Numbered from the stretch's first letter, positions 8,791 through 18,471 are shown. The stretch: 64,000 bases of DNA from Acidovorax sp. sif1233 (GCF_019218755.1 NZ_JAHUWZ010000001.1:496001-560000), one strand, 5' to 3'. Notes: a model not told the origin generated them from the sequence alone. A program made the numbers and translations.

Positions 8791-8854
8791 CATTGGCAGG
8801 CCACGGTTTTCCGGATAATCGGCCGCAGTTTTTATCAGAAAGGCCCTGTCTCCC

Positions 8855-10084
8855 ATGCCTGTCAATCTTGTCGCCCCCGTGGCCGCCGATCTGCACCCGA
8901 TCGCCGGCGTCCGCATTGGTGTTGCCGAAGCCGGTGTTCGCAAGGCCCATCGCAAGGACCTCACCGTGTTCCTGCTGGACGAGGGCGCCAGCGTGGCGGG
9001 CGTGTTCACGCAGAACCGTTTTTGCGCCGCACCGGTGCAGATCAGCCGCGACCACCTTGCCGCCGGCCAGGCGATCCGTGCGATGGTGGTCAACACCGGC
9101 AATGCCAATGCGGGCACGGGGGCCGATGGCCTGGCGCGTGCGCGGGCCACCTGCGGCGCGCTCGCGCGCCAGCTCGGCGTGGCGCCCGAGCAGATCCTGC
9201 CGTTCTCCACCGGCGTGATCATGGAACCCCTGCCCAGCGACCGCATCGAGGCCGGCCTGCCCGCCGCGATTGCCGACGCGCAGCCCGGCCATTGGGCCCG
9301 TGCGGCGGAAGGCATCATGACCACCGACACGCTGCCCAAGGCGTTCTCCGCGCAGGTGCAGATTGGCGGCGCCACGGTGTCCATCACCGGCATCAGCAAG
9401 GGCGCCGGCATGATCCGGCCCAATATGGCCACCATGCTCGGCTTCATGGCCACGGACGCCTGTGTGGCCCCGGCCGTGATGCAGCAGCTGGCCCGCGAAC
9501 TGGCCGATGGCTCTTTCAACCGGGTCACGATCGACGGCGACACATCGACCAACGACTCGTTCGTGGTGGTGGCCACCAACAAGGCCGCGCATGCGCCCAT
9601 CGCTTCCCTGGCCAGCGCCGAGGGCCAGGCCCTGAAGGCAGCGATGCTGGCGGTGTCGCAAAAGCTCGCCCAGGCCATCGTGCGCGACGGCGAGGGAGCC
9701 ACCAAGTTCATCACCGTCCGGGTGGAAGGTGGCAAGACGGGTGACGAATGCCGCAAGGTGGCGTACGCCATCGCCCATTCGCCCCTGGTCAAGACAGCGT
9801 TCTATGCCAGCGACCCGAACCTGGGCCGTATCCTCGCGGCCGTGGGGTATGCCGGCATCGATGATCTGGACCAGACCGGCATCGACCTGTACCTGGACGA
9901 TGTGCATGTGGCGGTCAAGGGCGGCCGCAATCCGGCCTACCGCGAGGAGGATGGGCAGCGCGTGATGAAGCAAAGCGAGATCACCGTGCGTGTCCTGCTG
10001 GGCCGGGGCAGCGTGTCCGACACGGTGTGGACCTGTGATTTCAGCCACGAATACGTGACCATCAATGCGGACTACCGTTCGTGA
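8855..10084 (+). CDS. argJ: Bifunctional glutamate N-acetyltransferase / amino-acid N-acetyltransferase ArgJ
   Basis: ArgJ (409 aa) transfers acetyl from N-acetylornithine to glutamate, recycling the acetyl group in arginine synthesis; bifunctional forms also use acetyl-CoA. The proenzyme cleaves itself before a threonine that becomes the catalytic N-terminus of the beta chain. That site is visible as [16 protein letters not shown], with T193 as nucleophile, splitting the protein into roughly equal halves. The C-terminus has the typical [11 protein letters not shown] ending. Which of the two activities it has cannot be told from sequence by eye. Confidence 0.95.
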   Translation: MPVNLVAPVAADLHPIAGVRIGVAEAGVRKAHRKDLTVFLLDEGASVAGVFTQNRFCAAPVQISRDHLAAGQAIRAMVVNTGNANAGTGADGLARARATCGALARQLGVAPEQILPFSTGVIMEPLPSDRIEAGLPAAIADAQPGHWARAAEGIMTTDTLPKAFSAQVQIGGATVSITGISKGAGMIRPNMATMLGFMATDACVAPAVMQQLARELADGSFNRVTIDGDTSTNDSFVVVATNKAAHAPIASLASAEGQALKAAMLAVSQKLAQAIVRDGEGATKFITVRVEGGKTGDECRKVAYAIAHSPLVKTAFYASDPNLGRILAAVGYAGIDDLDQTGIDLYLDDVHVAVKGGRNPAYREEDGQRVMKQSEITVRVLLGRGSVSDTVWTCDFSHEYVTINADYRS

Positions 10085-10095
10085 TTAACTCCTGA

Positions 10096-10139
10096 CTTGA
10101 TAGCTGCTAGCGCTTTATCCACAGGCGCTGCAGGCGAAA
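10096..10139 (+). repeat. Intergenic repeat family A, copy 1
   Basis: A copy of the dispersed element whose pattern is ATAGCT, then (A/G)GCGCT, then a second (A/G)GCGCT, then GGC and an A-run. Here ATAGCT is at 10100-10105, AGCGCT at 10109-10114 and GGCGCT at 10124-10129. It fills the gap between argJ and the DUF815 gene and ends at that gene's ATG. Confidence 0.8.
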
Positions 10140-11012
10140 ATGAACGAAAAATTTGAACACCTGATCGAGCGGGCCGAGCAACTGATCGCCCGCATTGAAT
10201 CCGTGCTGCCCCAGCCGCTGGGCGCGCCCGACTGGTCGGGCTCGATTGCCTGGCGCTACCGCAAGCGCAGCAGTGGCCACGGCACCCTGGAACCCGTGCG
10301 CCATGTTGCCGGCATGCAGCTGTCGGACCTCAAGGAAATCGACGGGCAGAAGGAGAGGATCGCGCGCAACACGGAGCAGTTCGTGCAGGGCAAGCCCGCC
10401 AACAACGTGCTGCTGACCGGCGCCCGCGGCACCGGCAAGTCCTCGCTCATCAAGGCCTGCCTCAATGCCTATGCGGGGCGGGGCCTGCGCCTGATCGAAG
10501 TGGACAAGGCCGACCTTGTCGACCTGCCCGACATCGTGGACGTGGTGTCCGACCGGCCAGAGAAATTCGTCGTGTTCTGCGACGACCTGAGCTTTGAGGA
10601 GGGCGAGCCGGGCTACAAGGCCCTGAAGTCGATCCTCGACGGTTCGGTGGCGGCGGCCACGCCGAATGTGCTGATCTACGCGACGAGCAACCGGCGCCAC
10701 CTGCTGCCTGAGTACATGGCGGAAAACCTCACCTACACCCACACCGAGGATGGCGAAGTGCACCCCGGCGAAGTGGTGGAAGAGAAGATTTCGCTGTCGG
10801 AGCGGTTCGGCCTGTGGGTGAGCTTCTACCCCTTCAGCCAGGAGGAGTACCTGACCATCGTGGCCCAATGGCTGTCCTCCCTGGGGGTGTCCGGGGCCGC
10901 GATCACGGCCGCGCGGCCCGAGGCACTCGTCTGGGCGCTGGAGCGCGGCTCGCGCAGCGGCCGCGTGGCCTACCAGTTCGCGCGCGACTATGCGGGACGG
11001 CACAGTGGTTGA
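10140..11012 (+). CDS. DUF815 family AAA+ ATPase
   Basis: A DUF815 P-loop ATPase (290 aa) of unknown role. The Walker A motif GARGTGKS is at residues 94-101 and a Walker B-like VVFCDDL at 144-150, with a sensor region [14 protein letters not shown] near residue 190. The N-terminal 80 residues are helical and probably specific to the family. The family resembles DnaC/IstB-type and MoxR-like ATPases but has no known partner. It follows argJ, and its last 23 nt overlap the start of the Nudix gene, so the two are probably co-translated. The start ATG lies right at the end of a repeat element and has no good ribosome site. Confidence 0.85.
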   Translation: MNEKFEHLIERAEQLIARIESVLPQPLGAPDWSGSIAWRYRKRSSGHGTLEPVRHVAGMQLSDLKEIDGQKERIARNTEQFVQGKPANNVLLTGARGTGKSSLIKACLNAYAGRGLRLIEVDKADLVDLPDIVDVVSDRPEKFVVFCDDLSFEEGEPGYKALKSILDGSVAAATPNVLIYATSNRRHLLPEYMAENLTYTHTEDGEVHPGEVVEEKISLSERFGLWVSFYPFSQEEYLTIVAQWLSSLGVSGAAITAARPEALVWALERGSRSGRVAYQFARDYAGRHSG

Positions 11013-11469
11013 TTCCGCAACCACGCCCCTGGCTCCCGCCCCGCAAGCCAGCCGAAAGCACACGGAGGTCGCGGTGGGCATCCTGCTGCGCGCCGATGGC
11101 GCCATGCTGTTGTCCACCCGCCCGCCGGGCAAGCCCTATGCCGGGTACTGGGAGTTTCCGGGCGGCAAGCTGGAGGCGGGCGAAACCGTGGAGCAGGCAC
11201 TGCGCCGCGAATTGATCGAGGAGCTGGGCGTGACCATTGGGGCGGCCAGCGTATGGAAAGTCACGGAGCACGACTACCCGCATGCCCTGGTGCGCCTGCA
11301 CTGGTGCAAGGTGTGGGAGTGGTCGGGACAGTTCGAGATGCGTGAAGGGCAGGCCATGCAATGGCAGCAGATTCCGCTGACGGTATCGCCTGTCTTGCCA
11401 GGTGCCTACCCGGTTCTGCAGTGGCTTGCGCAGGAGCGGGGCGTGGAGTTTTCGCCGCCACCTCCGTAG
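10990..11469 (+). CDS. mutT: MutT-type Nudix hydrolase
   Basis: A Nudix pyrophosphatase (159 aa), probably MutT, which removes the mutagenic nucleotide 8-oxo-dGTP. The Nudix box [20 protein letters not shown] with following ELG covers about residues 58-80 and has all catalytic Glu residues. The surrounding sequence ([34 protein letters not shown]) is the MutT pattern. It lies in the secA-argJ-mutT arrangement seen in pseudomonads. It overlaps the DUF815 gene by 23 nt. Enzymes of this class vary in substrate, so the symbol is a family-level call. Confidence 0.8.
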   Translation: MRDGTVVDSATTPLAPAPQASRKHTEVAVGILLRADGAMLLSTRPPGKPYAGYWEFPGGKLEAGETVEQALRRELIEELGVTIGAASVWKVTEHDYPHALVRLHWCKVWEWSGQFEMREGQAMQWQQIPLTVSPVLPGAYPVLQWLAQERGVEFSPPPP

Positions 11470-11470
11470 A

Positions 11471-11515
11471 CTGCTATTGAATTAATAGCTATTTGCGCAT
11501 GCAGATCGGGCGCTG
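11471..11515 (+). repeat. Intergenic repeat family A, copy 2 (degenerate)
   Basis: CTGCTATTGAATTAATAGCT is followed by a partial core (TTTGCGCATGC) and GGGCGCT. The right half is poorly conserved. It lies just after the MutT-type gene, in the convergent gap before yacG, and points the same way as the other copies. Confidence 0.6.
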
Positions 11516-11558
11516 GGCGGCGATTTCCCTGAAGATGCGGCTGGCCTGCCAGCCGGGG

Positions 11559-11786
11559 TCAGTGTTGCAGGCGTGGATCGCCGTACTGCGCATCGGTGGG
11601 CGGGGCCTCTGCGGGCATCCGGAAATCCTCGCTTGCCCAGGCACCGAGGTCGACCTGCTTGCAGCGCTCGCTGCAGAACGGGCGGTAGGCATTGGCAGGG
11701 CTGTAGACGCTGTCTCCACCGCAGGTGGGGCAGGTCACGGTGCGGGCGGCGGTTGCCGCATCGGGGCGGGGGGCGGGAGCGGCCAT
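11559..11786 (-). CDS. yacG: DNA gyrase inhibitor YacG
   Basis: YacG (75 aa) is a small zinc protein that binds GyrB and blocks DNA binding by gyrase. Four cysteines form the zinc site: CPTC (C19, C22) and CSERC (C38, C42), followed by the conserved [16 protein letters not shown]. The N-terminus is Ala/Pro-rich and the C-terminus is disordered. It is last in the minus-strand run coaE-zapD-yacG, a grouping found widely in gamma- and betaproteobacteria. Confidence 0.93.
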   Translation of the reverse strand: MAAPAPRPDAATAARTVTCPTCGGDSVYSPANAYRPFCSERCKQVDLGAWASEDFRMPAEAPPTDAQYGDPRLQH

Positions 11787-11826
11787 GTCTCGTCGTCGTC
11801 CTCAAATCACGACCCAGCGCCGAGCC

Positions 11827-12582
11827 TCAGGCGCACAGGGTCAGTTCAAACGCAGCGTCCTCGCTGCAGGCGTGCAGGCGTCCATCGCCCTCCAGCCGCA
11901 TGAGCCGCACCGAGACGATGAGGCGGTTGCCGCTGATTTCGGGAATCAGGTCCAGGGCAGGATCGATGCGCAGGCGCAGCAACTGGAATGTGCGCCCCTG
12001 CGGCAGATTCTGCTGGAACTGGCCTCGCTCGGCAGCCACCTTCTGGGGCACGCCGGAATCGCGCAGCAGCTTGAGCAGCACGTAGATGGATTCAGCGAGG
12101 GGGGCCAGTGTGGACGCCCATTCCTCGAGCGCCTGCTGCCGCACGGCGGGCGCATGGTGCTGCCACGCGTAGTAGGCGGGCAGGTCAAAGCCGCAGGTAC
12201 CCCCTGGAATGCCGACCCGGCTGCGGATGCTCATCAGCCAGTCGTTTTCCGTGAGCGAGTGGCCCGACTTGCCGGACTGGGTATTGAGCGCGGTGAAACA
12301 GCGGTCCAGCTGGGCGATGATCGCATCCAGCGCCACTTCGGAGATCGAGGGGTTGCCCCGGTAGCTGTCGAGCTGGTGCTTGTGCTTCTCGATGTCCTTG
12401 AGCACGTCCGACTTCAGGTCGGCCCGCGCTGCGACGTCCATGATCTCGAAGATCGTGACCAGCGCGAAGTGATGATCGAGCGCGTGGGAGCGGGGTATCA
12501 ATTCCCCCAACCGGCGAAACAACTGCTCAAGCCGCAGATAGGTTCTGAGACGCTCGTTAAAGGGATATTCGTAAAGGATCAC
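11827..12582 (-). CDS. zapD: Cell division protein ZapD
   Basis: ZapD (251 aa) crosslinks FtsZ filaments and stabilises the division ring. The sequence starts ILYEYPFNERLRTYLRLEQLF, the hallmark of the family, and continues as an alpha-helical domain followed by a beta-rich C-terminal domain. I chose the GTG with complement 12580-12582 because it gives the family N-terminus and has AGGA upstream; a longer frame to 12744 would run into coaE and add unrelated residues. It lies between coaE and yacG, the standard order. Confidence 0.92.
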   Translation of the reverse strand: MILYEYPFNERLRTYLRLEQLFRRLGELIPRSHALDHHFALVTIFEIMDVAARADLKSDVLKDIEKHKHQLDSYRGNPSISEVALDAIIAQLDRCFTALNTQSGKSGHSLTENDWLMSIRSRVGIPGGTCGFDLPAYYAWQHHAPAVRQQALEEWASTLAPLAESIYVLLKLLRDSGVPQKVAAERGQFQQNLPQGRTFQLLRLRIDPALDLIPEISGNRLIVSVRLMRLEGDGRLHACSEDAAFELTLCA

Positions 12583-12667
12583 GCTGGCGGGTTCCTGGGG
12601 GCTCAGGGGGTATTCTGACGCCGGTGGCGCACGGCATGGAGTGAAAGCACAAACGGTTTCGTTCGCA

Positions 12668-13288
12668 TCATAGCCCGAACAGCGCCGCTGCCTGCCGGGT
12701 TTGCGCGTGCAGGTTCTCCAGCGTGCAATCCCTGCCGTTGGCAATCACGGCATCTGCGACGGCCCGCCGGGCCGGGCGGCTGGCTTGCGACGCAATGATG
12801 CCCAGCACCACCTCCCGTGTCAGGCCGTTGCGCTGCATGACGCGTTCGATCTGCGTTTCAGCAGAGCAATCGACCACCAGCACCGCGTCCAGCCTGCGGG
12901 CCCAACGACCGGATTCCGCCAGCAGCGGAATATCGAACACGATCAGCGCATGGCCCTCGTGCGCCGCCTGCTCGGCCTTCAAATTGCCGTGAAGGGTGAC
13001 GAGCGGGTGCACGATCCCTTCGAGCTGGGCCCGTGCCTCCGGCCGGCTGAAGGCCAGTGCACGCATGCGGCCCCGGTCCAGCGCCCCGGTGGCATCCACG
13101 AAGTCGCTGCCGAAAGTCGCGCGGATGGCCTCCATGGCCGCTCCGTGCGGGCCTGTGACCTCACGGGCGATCTGGTCCGCGTCGATCAGGCTGGCGCCCA
13201 GGGAGGCCAGCACATGGCCCACCGTGCTCTTGCCGCTGCCAATGCCACCGGTCAGGCCCAGACGCAAGGGATGCTTGCGTGGATTCAT
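12668..13288 (-). CDS. coaE: Dephospho-CoA kinase
   Basis: CoaE (206 aa) phosphorylates the ribose 3'-OH of dephospho-CoA, the last step of coenzyme A synthesis. The P-loop GLTGGIGSGKST is at residues 11-22, followed by DADQIAREV and the lid region (about residues 120-160). Length is typical. It starts 3 nt after the pilD stop, so it is probably in the same transcript as pilBCD, an arrangement known from Pseudomonas and Neisseria relatives. Confidence 0.95.
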   Translation of the reverse strand: MNPRKHPLRLGLTGGIGSGKSTVGHVLASLGASLIDADQIAREVTGPHGAAMEAIRATFGSDFVDATGALDRGRMRALAFSRPEARAQLEGIVHPLVTLHGNLKAEQAAHEGHALIVFDIPLLAESGRWARRLDAVLVVDCSAETQIERVMQRNGLTREVVLGIIASQASRPARRAVADAVIANGRDCTLENLHAQTRQAAALFGL

Positions 13289-13291
13289 CGT

Positions 13292-14170
13292 TCAAAGGCC
13301 CAGGAGTTTCAGCACCGTGTCCAGAATGGCTTGGGGCCCGAACACCATCGCCGTGAATCCCGCCCCCACAAGAAAGGGGCCGAAGGGGATGTAGCCGCCT
13401 TCACGCAGGCTGCTGAAGATTTTCATCGCGATGCCGATGACGGCGCCGATCACCGAGGACATCAGAATGATGGGTACGAGGGCCTGCCAGCCGAACCAGG
13501 CTCCCAGCGCGGCAAACAGCTTGAAATCCCCATACCCCATGCCTTCCTTGCCGGTGGCGAGCTTGAACCCCCAGTAGACCAGCCAAAGCGAAAGATAGCC
13601 CGCCACGGCGCCGAACACCGAGGCGTGCAGCGGTACTGCGATCCACTGCAGGGCAGACGACAAAAGGCCGGCCCACAGCAGCGGCAGGGTGATGTCGTCG
13701 GGCAGGAGGGTGGTGTCCCAGTCGATGAATGCCAGTGCCACCAGGGCCGCCGAGAAACCACACCATGCAATCCCCGTGGCCGTGACACCCCAGCGCTGGA
13801 TGCAAAAGAAGAACAGGGCACCGGTCGCCATCTCGATCAGAGGATATCGGAGCGAGATCCGCGCCTTGCAGGCCGAGCAGCGGCCCCGCAGAAAGAGATA
13901 GCTGACGACAGGAATGTTCTCGTACCACTGCACCAAGTGCCCGCAGGACGGGCAGCGAGAGCGGGGGACCATGAGATTGAACCGCTCTGGCTCGGGATGC
14001 GCCGGGCTGGTATCAGCTTGTGCGGCCGGCGCCTGCATCGCCTGCACCTCTTCAGTCCACCGGCGCTCCATCATCTTGGGCAGCCGGTAAATGACCACGT
14101 TGAGAAAACTGCCGATCAGAAGCCCCAATACCGCACCCCAACTCGCATTCCACCAAATCTCCATCTCCAT
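13292..14170 (-). CDS. pilD: Prepilin peptidase / N-methyltransferase PilD
   Basis: PilD (292 aa) is the inner-membrane aspartyl protease that cuts the leader from type IV prepilins and methylates the new N-terminus. The cytoplasmic loop has the zinc tetrad CPSC (C73, C76) and CSAC (C98, C101). The two catalytic aspartates are in AFIDWDTTLLPDD (D150) and GMGYGDFK (D215). Several hydrophobic helices follow. The start codon overlaps the pilC stop (TGATG on the minus strand), which points to translational coupling; a GTG one codon upstream is also possible. Confidence 0.95.
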   Translation of the reverse strand: MEMEIWWNASWGAVLGLLIGSFLNVVIYRLPKMMERRWTEEVQAMQAPAAQADTSPAHPEPERFNLMVPRSRCPSCGHLVQWYENIPVVSYLFLRGRCSACKARISLRYPLIEMATGALFFFCIQRWGVTATGIAWCGFSAALVALAFIDWDTTLLPDDITLPLLWAGLLSSALQWIAVPLHASVFGAVAGYLSLWLVYWGFKLATGKEGMGYGDFKLFAALGAWFGWQALVPIILMSSVIGAVIGIAMKIFSSLREGGYIPFGPFLVGAGFTAMVFGPQAILDTVLKLLGL

Positions 14171-15390
14171 CACACGACTTGGCCAAGCTTGAAGATGGGG
14201 AGGTACATCGAGACCACGATCCCGCCAATCAACGTTCCCAGGAAGACAATGATGATGGGTTCCATGAGGCTCGACAGGCCTGCCACCATTTCATCCACTT
14301 CTGCTTCGTAAAAATCGGCAGCCTTGCCCAGCATGTGGTCGATGGAGCCCGATTCCTCGCCAATGGCACACATCTGAAGCACCATGGACGGGAAAATATT
14401 GGCATTGCCCATGGCTGCGGTAAGGCTCGTGCCGGTGGAGACTTCCTGCTGGATTCTTTCGGTGGCCATCGAATATACGGAATTGCCCGAGGCGCCGCCC
14501 ACCGAGTCGAGCGCTTCGACCAGAGGCACGCCAGCCGCGAACATGGTGGATAGCGTTCGGGTCCATCGCGCCACACAGGACTTCTCCACCAGCGCACCGA
14601 AGATTGGAATCTTCAACAGTATTCGATCCATGAGCATCTGCATTTTTTCATTTCTTTTCCATGCTTGCATGAAGAAGAAAAAACCACCGCCTATTGCGCC
14701 AAAAATAAGCCACCACCATTTCACAAAAATCTCACTTATTGCCATTACAAACAAGGTGGGTGCAGGCAAATCTGCTCCAAAAGAAGTAAAAACTTCTTTG
14801 AATGCAGGAATTACAAATATCATAATCACAGTAACAACAACGAATGCAACAATAATAACTGATATTGGATACATTAGTGCTGATTTGATTTTTGATTTTA
14901 TGGCCTCCGTTTTTTCCATGTAGGTGGCCAGTCGATCAAGCAGTGCTTCCAGAATACCCGCGGCCTCGCCCGCTTCCACCAAATTGCAATACAAGCTGTC
15001 AAAATACATCGGATGCTTGCGGAATGCAGCATTCAGCGACGTGCCTGTTTCCACGTCAGAGCGGATGTCATTGAGCAGTTTGGTAACGCTTGCATTTGTA
15101 TTGCCTCGCCCCACAATGTCAAATGATTGGAGGAGAGGTACCCCAGCTTTCATCATGGTTGCAAGCTGCCGAGTGAACAGAGCAATGTCCTTGGGCTTAA
15201 TCTTCTTGCCCGACCGCATGCGCCTTTTCTTGATCTTTGTCGGGAAAACACCCTGGCGGCGCAGGGTGGCTTGCACTTGGTTTTCCCCGGAAGCGCGCAC
15301 CTCGCCGCGCACGATTTTCCCGTGCCGGTCCTTGCCTTCCCATTCGAAAACAAATTCCTTGATATCCCGTGATGATGCAGCAGTTGCCAT
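14170..15390 (-). CDS. pilC: Type IV pilus inner-membrane platform protein PilC
   Basis: PilC (406 aa) is the inner-membrane platform on which the PilB and PilT motors act. Two GspF domains are visible, with membrane helices at about residues 170-195, 215-240 and 375-400 and the repeated pattern LLxAFDxVxxG-like. Codon use changes sharply inside the gene: between about 14640 and 14930 (residues 153-250) most codons end in A or T, while both flanks end mostly in G or C. That block covers the first membrane segments. The frame is intact, so the gene looks functional; the patch may come from recombination. Confidence 0.95.
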   Translation of the reverse strand: MATAASSRDIKEFVFEWEGKDRHGKIVRGEVRASGENQVQATLRRQGVFPTKIKKRRMRSGKKIKPKDIALFTRQLATMMKAGVPLLQSFDIVGRGNTNASVTKLLNDIRSDVETGTSLNAAFRKHPMYFDSLYCNLVEAGEAAGILEALLDRLATYMEKTEAIKSKIKSALMYPISVIIVAFVVVTVIMIFVIPAFKEVFTSFGADLPAPTLFVMAISEIFVKWWWLIFGAIGGGFFFFMQAWKRNEKMQMLMDRILLKIPIFGALVEKSCVARWTRTLSTMFAAGVPLVEALDSVGGASGNSVYSMATERIQQEVSTGTSLTAAMGNANIFPSMVLQMCAIGEESGSIDHMLGKAADFYEAEVDEMVAGLSSLMEPIIIVFLGTLIGGIVVSMYLPIFKLGQVV

Positions 15391-15408
15391 GCTGGTCCCT
15401 CTAACTCG

Positions 15409-17148
15409 TTATTCGTTGGTGACGGCAAGCACTTCTTCCAGCGAAGTGAAACCTAATCTTGCTTTGTGCAGGCCGGATTCGCGCAGTGAGCGAACACCTT
15501 CCGCTCGTGCCTGCTCGGCGATCTCAAGCGCGCTTCCATCTCGCAATATGATGCGCTGGATGTCTTCCGAGATTGGCATCACCTGATATATGCCGACCCG
15601 GCCCTTGTAGCCATTGTTGCAGGCCGAGCAGCCTACAGGACGGTAGGTCACCCAGCTTCCGTCGATGTCCTCATCCTTGTAACCCGCTTCGAGAAGGGAT
15701 TCGTGCGGTATATCAGCCGGCACCTTGCACACGGGGCACAGCCTGCGCGCAAGGCGTTGCGCGGTAATAAGAATCACGCTGGACGCGATATTGAATGGGG
15801 CAATCCCCATATTGCGCATCCGGGTCAGGGTCGTGGGGGCATCGTTGGTGTGCAGGGTCGACAAAACCAGGTGACCCGTCTGCGCTGCCTTGATAGAAAT
15901 ATCTGCGGTCTCCAGATCGCGAATTTCACCGACCATGATGATGTCGGGATCCTGCCGCAGAAAGGATTTCAGGGCCACGGCAAAAGTCAACCCCGCTTTT
16001 TCATTGACGTTGACCTGATTGACCCCGGGCAGGTTGATTTCCGACGGGTCTTCCGCGGTGGCAATGTTCACGCCCGGCTTGTTTAGCAGGTTCAGGCAGG
16101 TATATAGCGACACGGTCTTGCCGGAACCCGTCGGGCCCGTGACCAGAATCATTCCATAGGGGCGCCCTATGGCCTCCAGCAGCCGCTCTTTTTCCTGGGG
16201 TTCGTAGCCCAGCGCATCAATCCCAAGCTTGGCGCTGCTCGGGTCCAGGATACGAATAACGATTTTTTCCCCAAACAGGGTGGGGAGGGTGCTCACACGG
16301 AAGTCGATCACCCTGTCCGGGCCCACTTTCAATTTCATGCGTCCGTCTTGCGGGACTCTCTTTTCTGAAATATCCAGGCGGGAGATCACCTTGATGCGGG
16401 ATGCGAGCTTGTCCTTGATCGCGATGGGCGGGGACGCGATTTCCCGGAGTTCTCCATCGATCCGGAATCTCACCCGGTACTGGTGTTCGTAGGGTTCAAA
16501 ATGCAGGTCCGAGGCCCGCATATTGAATGCGTCGAGCAGCATCTTGTGCAGGAACTTGACGATGGGCGCATCTTCCACATCGCCGGCACCGGCGTCGTTG
16601 TTGTCGGGTGCTTCTTCTACGGCTACATCGTCGAAATCAAAGTCGCCTCCACCGCTCACCAGGGTGTCCATCGACTCACTGGTTGATTTTGTGGTGGATT
16701 CTACCAGTCGGCTGAGCTTGTCATATTCAGCGATAATCCAATCCACCCCCATCTGGGTCGTGAATTTGATTTTCTCGGCAGCTTCCTGGTCAGTGGGATC
16801 GGCGGTCGCGACGATCAGACGATTATTGCGTTTGCTGAGGACAACGACCCGATACGCCTGACATATTTTGGGATCGAGAAGCTCTTTGGGCAGTCGAAGC
16901 GGATCAATTGCTTCCAGATCCAGCAAGGGCGCACCAAACACGGCTGAAACGGTGTGCGCCAAATCGGCAGCCGACACGGCACCAGATCCCGTCAATTCCG
17001 CAATAAAACTGGTGCGGCTGATTTGTGATTTTTTGTAAATGTCCTCTGCCGACTTTTGGGTCAACTTGCCGGCGGACATCAACGCCCTGCCCAATCCGGG
17101 AAGGGCCACTGCAGAGGCTTCTTTGGGGGCAGTATCAACAGCGGCCAT
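15409..17148 (-). CDS. pilB: Type IV pilus assembly ATPase PilB
   Basis: PilB (579 aa) is the cytoplasmic hexameric ATPase that drives pilus extension. The N-terminal MshEN/T2SSE-N domain spans about residues 20-150. The motor domain has Walker A GPTGSGKT (338-345), Asp box around 366-371, Walker B DIIMVGEIRD (402-411) and His box TGHLVLSTLHTN (424-435). A zinc site CPVC (C471, C474) and CSAC (C507, C510) is present. It is the first gene of pilB-pilC-pilD, with 18 nt before pilC. No pilin gene is adjacent, so the pilins must lie elsewhere. Confidence 0.96.
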   Translation of the reverse strand: MAAVDTAPKEASAVALPGLGRALMSAGKLTQKSAEDIYKKSQISRTSFIAELTGSGAVSAADLAHTVSAVFGAPLLDLEAIDPLRLPKELLDPKICQAYRVVVLSKRNNRLIVATADPTDQEAAEKIKFTTQMGVDWIIAEYDKLSRLVESTTKSTSESMDTLVSGGGDFDFDDVAVEEAPDNNDAGAGDVEDAPIVKFLHKMLLDAFNMRASDLHFEPYEHQYRVRFRIDGELREIASPPIAIKDKLASRIKVISRLDISEKRVPQDGRMKLKVGPDRVIDFRVSTLPTLFGEKIVIRILDPSSAKLGIDALGYEPQEKERLLEAIGRPYGMILVTGPTGSGKTVSLYTCLNLLNKPGVNIATAEDPSEINLPGVNQVNVNEKAGLTFAVALKSFLRQDPDIIMVGEIRDLETADISIKAAQTGHLVLSTLHTNDAPTTLTRMRNMGIAPFNIASSVILITAQRLARRLCPVCKVPADIPHESLLEAGYKDEDIDGSWVTYRPVGCSACNNGYKGRVGIYQVMPISEDIQRIILRDGSALEIAEQARAEGVRSLRESGLHKARLGFTSLEEVLAVTNE

Positions 17149-17276
17149 GTAACCGGTAATGTGTTAGGTGTGGAAAAGAATCCATCCTATCATCACCGAT
17201 CAGCCACAAGCTGTACAGCCGTCGATATTGGCAACAGCACCACAGAACCGGCGCTTTTGTTGAAAATGCGGTCTTG

Positions 17277-17353
17277 TGGTCGGGGTGAGAGGATTCGAAC
17301 CTCCGGCCTCTACGTCCCGAACGTAGCGCTCTACCAGGCTAAGCTACACCCCG
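17277..17353 (-). tRNA. tRNA-Pro (anticodon CGG)
   Basis: A complete cloverleaf of 77 nt on the minus strand, including an encoded CCA (complement TGG at 17277-17279). Acceptor arms CGGGGTG and CACCCCG pair fully. The D arm has GTAGCTTAGCCTGGTAGAGC, the anticodon stem CTACG/CGTAG holds loop TTCGGGA with anticodon CGG, and the T arm has GGTTCGAATCC. It reads the CCG codon, abundant in this GC-rich genome. Confidence 0.97.
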
Positions 17354-17394
17354 TTGTGTGCGATTGCACTCGAAAGTGGATGCAATGGGGCATC

Positions 17395-18378
17395 TCAGTT
17401 GCGTCGTGCAAGCAATTGCGCGGCCAATTCTAGCAAACCTGCTGAATAGGCATTGGCGGGTAATTGCTCGGCCGCGGCCATGGCGCGGCGGGCCTCGCCG
17501 AAGGCCGCCGCCCGGGTGATGTCCAGTGCGCCGGTGTCGCGGACAATCTGCACGATCTCGGCCAATTGGTCGGTGGAGCCCTGTTCAATGGCGTGGCGCA
17601 CGGTCTGCGCCTGGCTCTGCGTTCCGCGTTCCATGGCGGCGATCAGGGGCAGGGTGGACTTGCCTTCCCGAAGATCGTCTCCCAGATTTTTGCCCATTTC
17701 CACTGCGTCGCCGTCGTAGTCGAGAACGTCGTCAATGATCTGGAAGGCGGTTCCCAGTGCCTGGCCGTAGGTTGCGCAGGCCTCTTCGACATCGGGCGGG
17801 CTGCCCGCCAGCACCGCGCCAAGGCGGGCACTGGCTTCAAACAGCTTGGCGGTCTTGGACCGGATGACACGCAGGTAGCCTGCTTCGTCCAGCGATGCAT
17901 CGTGCATGTTCATGAGCTGCAGCACTTCCCCCTCGGCGATCACATTGGTGGCTTCCGAGAGTATTTCCATGATGCGCATGCTGCCCGCCTCGACCATCAT
18001 CTGGAAGGAGCGGGTGTGCAGGAAATCGCCGACGAGCACGCTGGCAGGGTTGCCAAAGGTTTCGTTGGCGGTGGGGCGGCCGCGGCGCAGGGTGGAGGCA
18101 TCCACGACATCGTCGTGCAGCAGGGTGGCGGTGTGGATCAGCTCCACGACGGCCGCGAGACTGTGGCGCTGCGCGCCTCGGTAGTCCAGGGCTCCGCACA
18201 CCATGAGCAAAAGCGCGGGCCGCAGGCGCTTGCCGCCGGCGGCAATGATGTATTGGGATATCTGCGCGACCAGGGGAACGCTGGAAGTCAGGCGCTGACC
18301 GATGACCTTGTCGACCTCGTGCATGTCTTGTGCAACGAGCAGGAGGGGCGATGCGGCGGGGGCGGTGTGGTCAGTCAA
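17395..18378 (-). CDS. ispB: Long-chain polyprenyl diphosphate synthase (octaprenyl type)
   Basis: IspB (327 aa) makes the all-trans polyprenyl diphosphate used as the ubiquinone side chain. Both Asp-rich Mg-binding motifs are present: HDDVVD (D89, D90, D93) and IIDDVLDYDGD around residue 220. GGKRLRP near residue 50 binds isopentenyl diphosphate. No bulky residue sits just before the first Asp-rich motif (IHTATLLHDD), which is consistent with a long-chain product; the exact chain length cannot be read by eye. The start is a TTG with no good ribosome site; an in-frame ATG at residue 19 is an alternative. It is divergent from rplU. Confidence 0.9.
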   Translation of the reverse strand: MTDHTAPAASPLLLVAQDMHEVDKVIGQRLTSSVPLVAQISQYIIAAGGKRLRPALLLMVCGALDYRGAQRHSLAAVVELIHTATLLHDDVVDASTLRRGRPTANETFGNPASVLVGDFLHTRSFQMMVEAGSMRIMEILSEATNVIAEGEVLQLMNMHDASLDEAGYLRVIRSKTAKLFEASARLGAVLAGSPPDVEEACATYGQALGTAFQIIDDVLDYDGDAVEMGKNLGDDLREGKSTLPLIAAMERGTQSQAQTVRHAIEQGSTDQLAEIVQIVRDTGALDITRAAAFGEARRAMAAAEQLPANAYSAGLLELAAQLLARRN

Positions 18379-18471
18379 GATGGTGGTCGCAGAAAGAGAC
18401 CGGATTATAGGAAGCCCTGAAGGCGCCCCGGCGCGTTGCGCGAGGCCGCCGCTCGGCCGGCATGCGGGGGC

